From contig CAJTFB010000017.1 of assembly GCA_910575665.1 (NCBI GenBank), positions 27,171 to 91,170 of the forward strand: a stretch of DNA of 64,000 bases, read 5' to 3'. A model generated the notes under the pieces. That model searched no databases. It saw nothing but the letters and a program-made list of their open reading frames with translations, and was not told the origin of the DNA. Below, one piece after another: positions 61,602-64,000 of this stretch (positions within the stretch are counted from its first letter, which is position 1; every line of letters begins with the position of its first letter). The translations under genes were made by a program, and so were the position numbers. Source of the stretch: Eubacteriaceae bacterium (GTDB taxonomy: Bacteria > Bacillota > Clostridia > Lachnospirales > Lachnospiraceae).

Positions 61602-62990
61602 TCATTGTTGTAGCATAACTGTTACATAGAAAATATCCTTTTTCACTTTTATATTTACTCCGCCATAATACCTTTCAGCTATATCATGCACATTTTTTAG
61701 GCCAATCCCATGCTCTGTAACAATCTCAGGACAGGCACTCTGCTTTGTCGTATGTGGAAACGAACTTTCTTTCCCCATAGACACAATCCCATCAAAACTG
61801 TTCTCCACTGTGAGCAGCAGGAATTGTTTCCTTTTCTTTAGAACAAGGCGTATAAAACCTTTTCCCTGTTCCAGTTTCTCACAGGCCTCTATAGCATTAT
61901 CCAGAAGATTATCCAGGATAATACCCAGATCGAATACAGGGATTTCCCCATCATATCGGAAATCAGCTTCAAACCGGATGCCCGCTTTCTCTGCCTTGCG
62001 CCATTTGTCATTGATAATGACATCCGTTACCGCATTCCCTGTTGCATACTTATATTCTAATGCCTGCATAGACGCATCCATTCTCTGGACATACTCGTCT
62101 ATCTCCCCATACTGCCCAGTCTCTGCCAGCCCTTTGATATTCGCCATATGGTTTTTCATCTCATGCCTTACCTTGCGGATACTACCATAAAAATTCTCTG
62201 CTTCTTCCAGCCGTTGTTTCATTGCCTTAACCTGTTGTTCCTCCACAAAGTGTTTCTGTCGTTCGGCAAGTAGAACCCGGTATCTTTGCCAGAAATAAAC
62301 CAATGCTGTTTCCCCTGCATAAATAAGCACAGCTATCATTGGAATCTTCCAGAGCAAATCTGGTCTTTCTTCAAATAAAATAAAAACACCTGTGTCTATT
62401 CTTACGACAAGCAAGTTATTTACCATACTTGCCATCATACTTCCCACAAAGTTCAGTATAGAAAGCATGATAACATCCTGCCATATCATTATTGTCATTC
62501 CTTTTATAAGCCTGCAAAAAACAACAGTCATAACTACGAATAATACTGTATAAAAGAAAAGGGTTAAAGATATTCCGACTGCCATGCTATGGTACACCTG
62601 CTGTTCATAGCCATTTTGCAAACCATCTAGACTTTCCATCCTTGCACTTGTCAGTTTCATATAAATGCTGTTTGCAATCAGAAAACTTAAACAGTGGAAA
62701 TTATAAAAAGCAAGTATTGTAAAGACCGCTTTACCAATCTGTTTTTTATGGCTTATTCCACTGTATCCTATTGCAATGACGACTGATATGGCATATCGAA
62801 CCCATGAAGCCCATGGCAGAAACCATATTCCTATATTGGTAAAGAAAAACAAACCTGCCACAATGCCATCTCGTTTCTCTTTTCTTGCACCAAAAACTGC
62901 CACCCACAAAATGATGAACATGATAACCTGTACAGCAATCTTAATTAATTCCGATATGTTACTTACTATTTCAAACTCTGACTGACTCAT
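61602..62990 (-). CDS. AgrC-like GHKL histidine kinase
   Basis: 462 residues. Six or seven membrane helices in the first 240 residues, then a coiled-coil linker, H-box KVRHEMKNHMANIKG, N-box NLLDNAIEACEKL and GHKL ATPase (GIGLKNVHDIAERYYGG). It resembles AgrC-type receptors, but no AgrB/AgrD gene is present, so the signal is unknown. GGAGGAAAGTCA precedes the ATG; it overlaps the regulator by ATGA. Confidence 0.92.
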   Translation of the reverse strand: MSQSEFEIVSNISELIKIAVQVIMFIILWVAVFGARKEKRDGIVAGLFFFTNIGIWFLPWASWVRYAISVVIAIGYSGISHKKQIGKAVFTILAFYNFHCLSFLIANSIYMKLTSARMESLDGLQNGYEQQVYHSMAVGISLTLFFYTVLFVVMTVVFCRLIKGMTIMIWQDVIMLSILNFVGSMMASMVNNLLVVRIDTGVFILFEERPDLLWKIPMIAVLIYAGETALVYFWQRYRVLLAERQKHFVEEQQVKAMKQRLEEAENFYGSIRKVRHEMKNHMANIKGLAETGQYGEIDEYVQRMDASMQALEYKYATGNAVTDVIINDKWRKAEKAGIRFEADFRYDGEIPVFDLGIILDNLLDNAIEACEKLEQGKGFIRLVLKKRKQFLLLTVENSFDGIVSMGKESSFPHTTKQSACPEIVTEHGIGLKNVHDIAERYYGGVNIKVKKDIFYVTVMLQQ

Positions 62991-63730
62991 TGACTTTCCT
63001 CCGAGATGTATTCCATATATGCCTGCACAAAATTGTTATACTTATACCTGGAAAGCAAGAGCTTATCCCCATTTGCCATTCTTACCTCGGTTCTGTCATA
63101 GCTATCCACATGAAAAAGATTAATCAGGTATCCTCTGTGTATTCGGTAAAACTGTCCTGACAGTTCCTTCTCCAAATCTCCGATCTTCCCATAATATTTC
63201 AGCCTTTCCTCTTTGAGATACAGCACAATATTATGATTTTGGCTCTCCATATAATAAATGTCGTGAAACGGTATCACTTTACTCTCACCTGCATATTGAA
63301 TCACAAGTTTCTTCCTGCGTTTCTCCTCCGAAACAATCTGCCCAGACAAAATATGCGTTACTGCCCGGCCGAACACCTCTGCAAATTTTTGTTCATCCAC
63401 AGGTTTTACAAGATACTGGAATGCTCCTACATCAAATGCTTCATAAACATATTTTTCATAGCCTGTGACAAATATGATAACTGGCTGCCTGCTGGTATCC
63501 ATGCCCCGGATATGCTTTGCCAGCCCCATACCGTCCATGTCCGTATCAGAACCTCCCATCTCAATGTCCAGAAATACCAAATCATGCTCTTTGCCATCTG
63601 CCAAATATTCGTCAGCAGTAGCAAATTCCATAATACTACACTCAGTGCCTTGCTTTTTAATGAGCGATACAAGATAGGCCCTTATATTTTTTTCATCATC
63701 GCACACTGCAATTTTTACCGTATCTGTCAC
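62987..63730 (-). CDS. LytTR-family response regulator
   Basis: 247 residues. Receiver domain with acidic pair CDDE, phospho-acceptor in LVFLDIEMGG, Thr/Lys in FVTGYEKY and LVKPVDEQK; C-terminal LytTR DNA-binding domain (IYYMESQNHNIVLYLKEERLKYYGKIGDLEKEL...FYRIHRGYLIN). LytTR proteins bind direct repeats about two helical turns apart; such repeats lie 130 bp upstream of this gene. The first codon is a GTG close to GGAGG, so the start is uncertain. Confidence 0.92.
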   Translation of the reverse strand: MTDTVKIAVCDDEKNIRAYLVSLIKKQGTECSIMEFATADEYLADGKEHDLVFLDIEMGGSDTDMDGMGLAKHIRGMDTSRQPVIIFVTGYEKYVYEAFDVGAFQYLVKPVDEQKFAEVFGRAVTHILSGQIVSEEKRRKKLVIQYAGESKVIPFHDIYYMESQNHNIVLYLKEERLKYYGKIGDLEKELSGQFYRIHRGYLINLFHVDSYDRTEVRMANGDKLLLSRYKYNNFVQAYMEYISEESQ

Positions 63731-63863
63731 CTCCAGTTCTCAACTAATTTATCGGAAAAATCATTGGGATTTCTAACACCCACTTCGTGAATGGTTAATC
63801 TGGTTACGTGAATCGCAGATTTTATAATTTTGTATGCCACGTATGCTCGAATGTAACACGACC

Positions 63864-63975
63864 TTCCCGTTTTGTAAACGAGTTTCACATTTTGAAAGCA
63901 ACCTTCAAATTTTGTACCCGAAATTCCACTTTTGTAGCAACTTTCCCGTTTTTTTCTGCGGTTCTGTGGTATAAT
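63864..63975 (+). promoter_or_regulatory. Five tandem 20-bp repeats and extended -10 promoter
   Basis: TTCNNNTTTTG units begin at 63864, 63884, 63904, 63924 and 63943 (period 20, 20, 20, 19; the second and last vary); a possible sixth begins at 63822. The last one overlaps the -35 position of TGG-TATAAT (extended -10, TATAAT 63970-63975). A ribosome-site-like AGGA and an ATG at 63996 follow, so a plus-strand gene probably starts at the window edge. The rest of 63731-63863 shows no gene. Confidence 0.7.
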
Positions 63976-64000
63976 GGTCCCACAGCAGGATAAAAATGCG

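Noticed and set aside
63864..63955. CRISPR-like or minisatellite array
   Set aside because: Repeats are short, contiguous and variable, and fit operator spacing at a promoter better.

Overview
The window looks like a chromosomal segment of a Clostridia species, most likely Lachnospiraceae. This is an inference from a Trp-type T-box leader, Bce-type resistance genes, YjfB, Ig-like surface proteins and a conjugative element of the kind common in gut Firmicutes; no rRNA or tRNA is present to test it.

Layout. (1) 1-7430: a complete trpEGDCFBA operon on the minus strand behind a T-box whose specifier reads UGG, with structured intergenic repeats inside the leader and at both ends. (2) 7484-13319: a minus-strand methyltransferase, then a plus-strand Bce-type module (ATPase, permease, response regulator, histidine kinase). 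(3) 13406-18949, minus strand: a secreted Ig-domain carboxylesterase, then der-plsY-gpsA; a 101-bp tandem duplication separates plsY from gpsA.

(4) 19051-54193: an integrated mobile element of about 35.1 kb, flanked by 23-bp direct repeats (22/23 identical) and sitting between the der and yjfB promoters. Essentially all its genes read on the minus strand. From right to left: an IS30-type HTH protein; a giant SPKTG-anchored Cna-B/SpaA adhesin; a signal-peptide protein; a small pilin-like protein; VirD4; VirB6-like; VirB3/PrgI-like; VirB4 split into two genes; a lysozyme-peptidase; accessory membrane proteins; a Toprim protein; a TadZ-like ATPase; an ArdC/zincin/kinase polyvalent protein; a class B sortase; a winged-helix replication-type protein; a 1.3-kb repeat-rich putative origin; small RHH proteins and a MobL relaxase; and a ParA/ParB operon that also carries a VapD-like protein. 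Its left end holds AT-rich cargo (a Panacea-domain protein with a coiled-coil membrane protein, and a CAP-domain surface protein) and an IS30-family transposase. No tyrosine or serine integrase is visible. Eight copies of a palindrome GGTCAYNNRTGACC (one degenerate) punctuate the par-mob region and suggest a partition/regulatory circuit like that of KorB.

(5) 54238-64000: yjfB, then yraN and aroB (minus), glmS (plus) behind a multi-hairpin leader, a GNAT-TetR pair under a two-operator promoter, and an operon of a LytTR regulator, a GHKL kinase and two unrecognised proteins. At the right edge five tandem 20-bp repeats overlap an extended -10 promoter that reads out of the window; they are likely targets of the LytTR regulator.

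The least explained items are the integrase-less element with dispersed palindromes, the Panacea/membrane pair, the VapD pair inside a partition operon, and the LytTR repeat-promoter.
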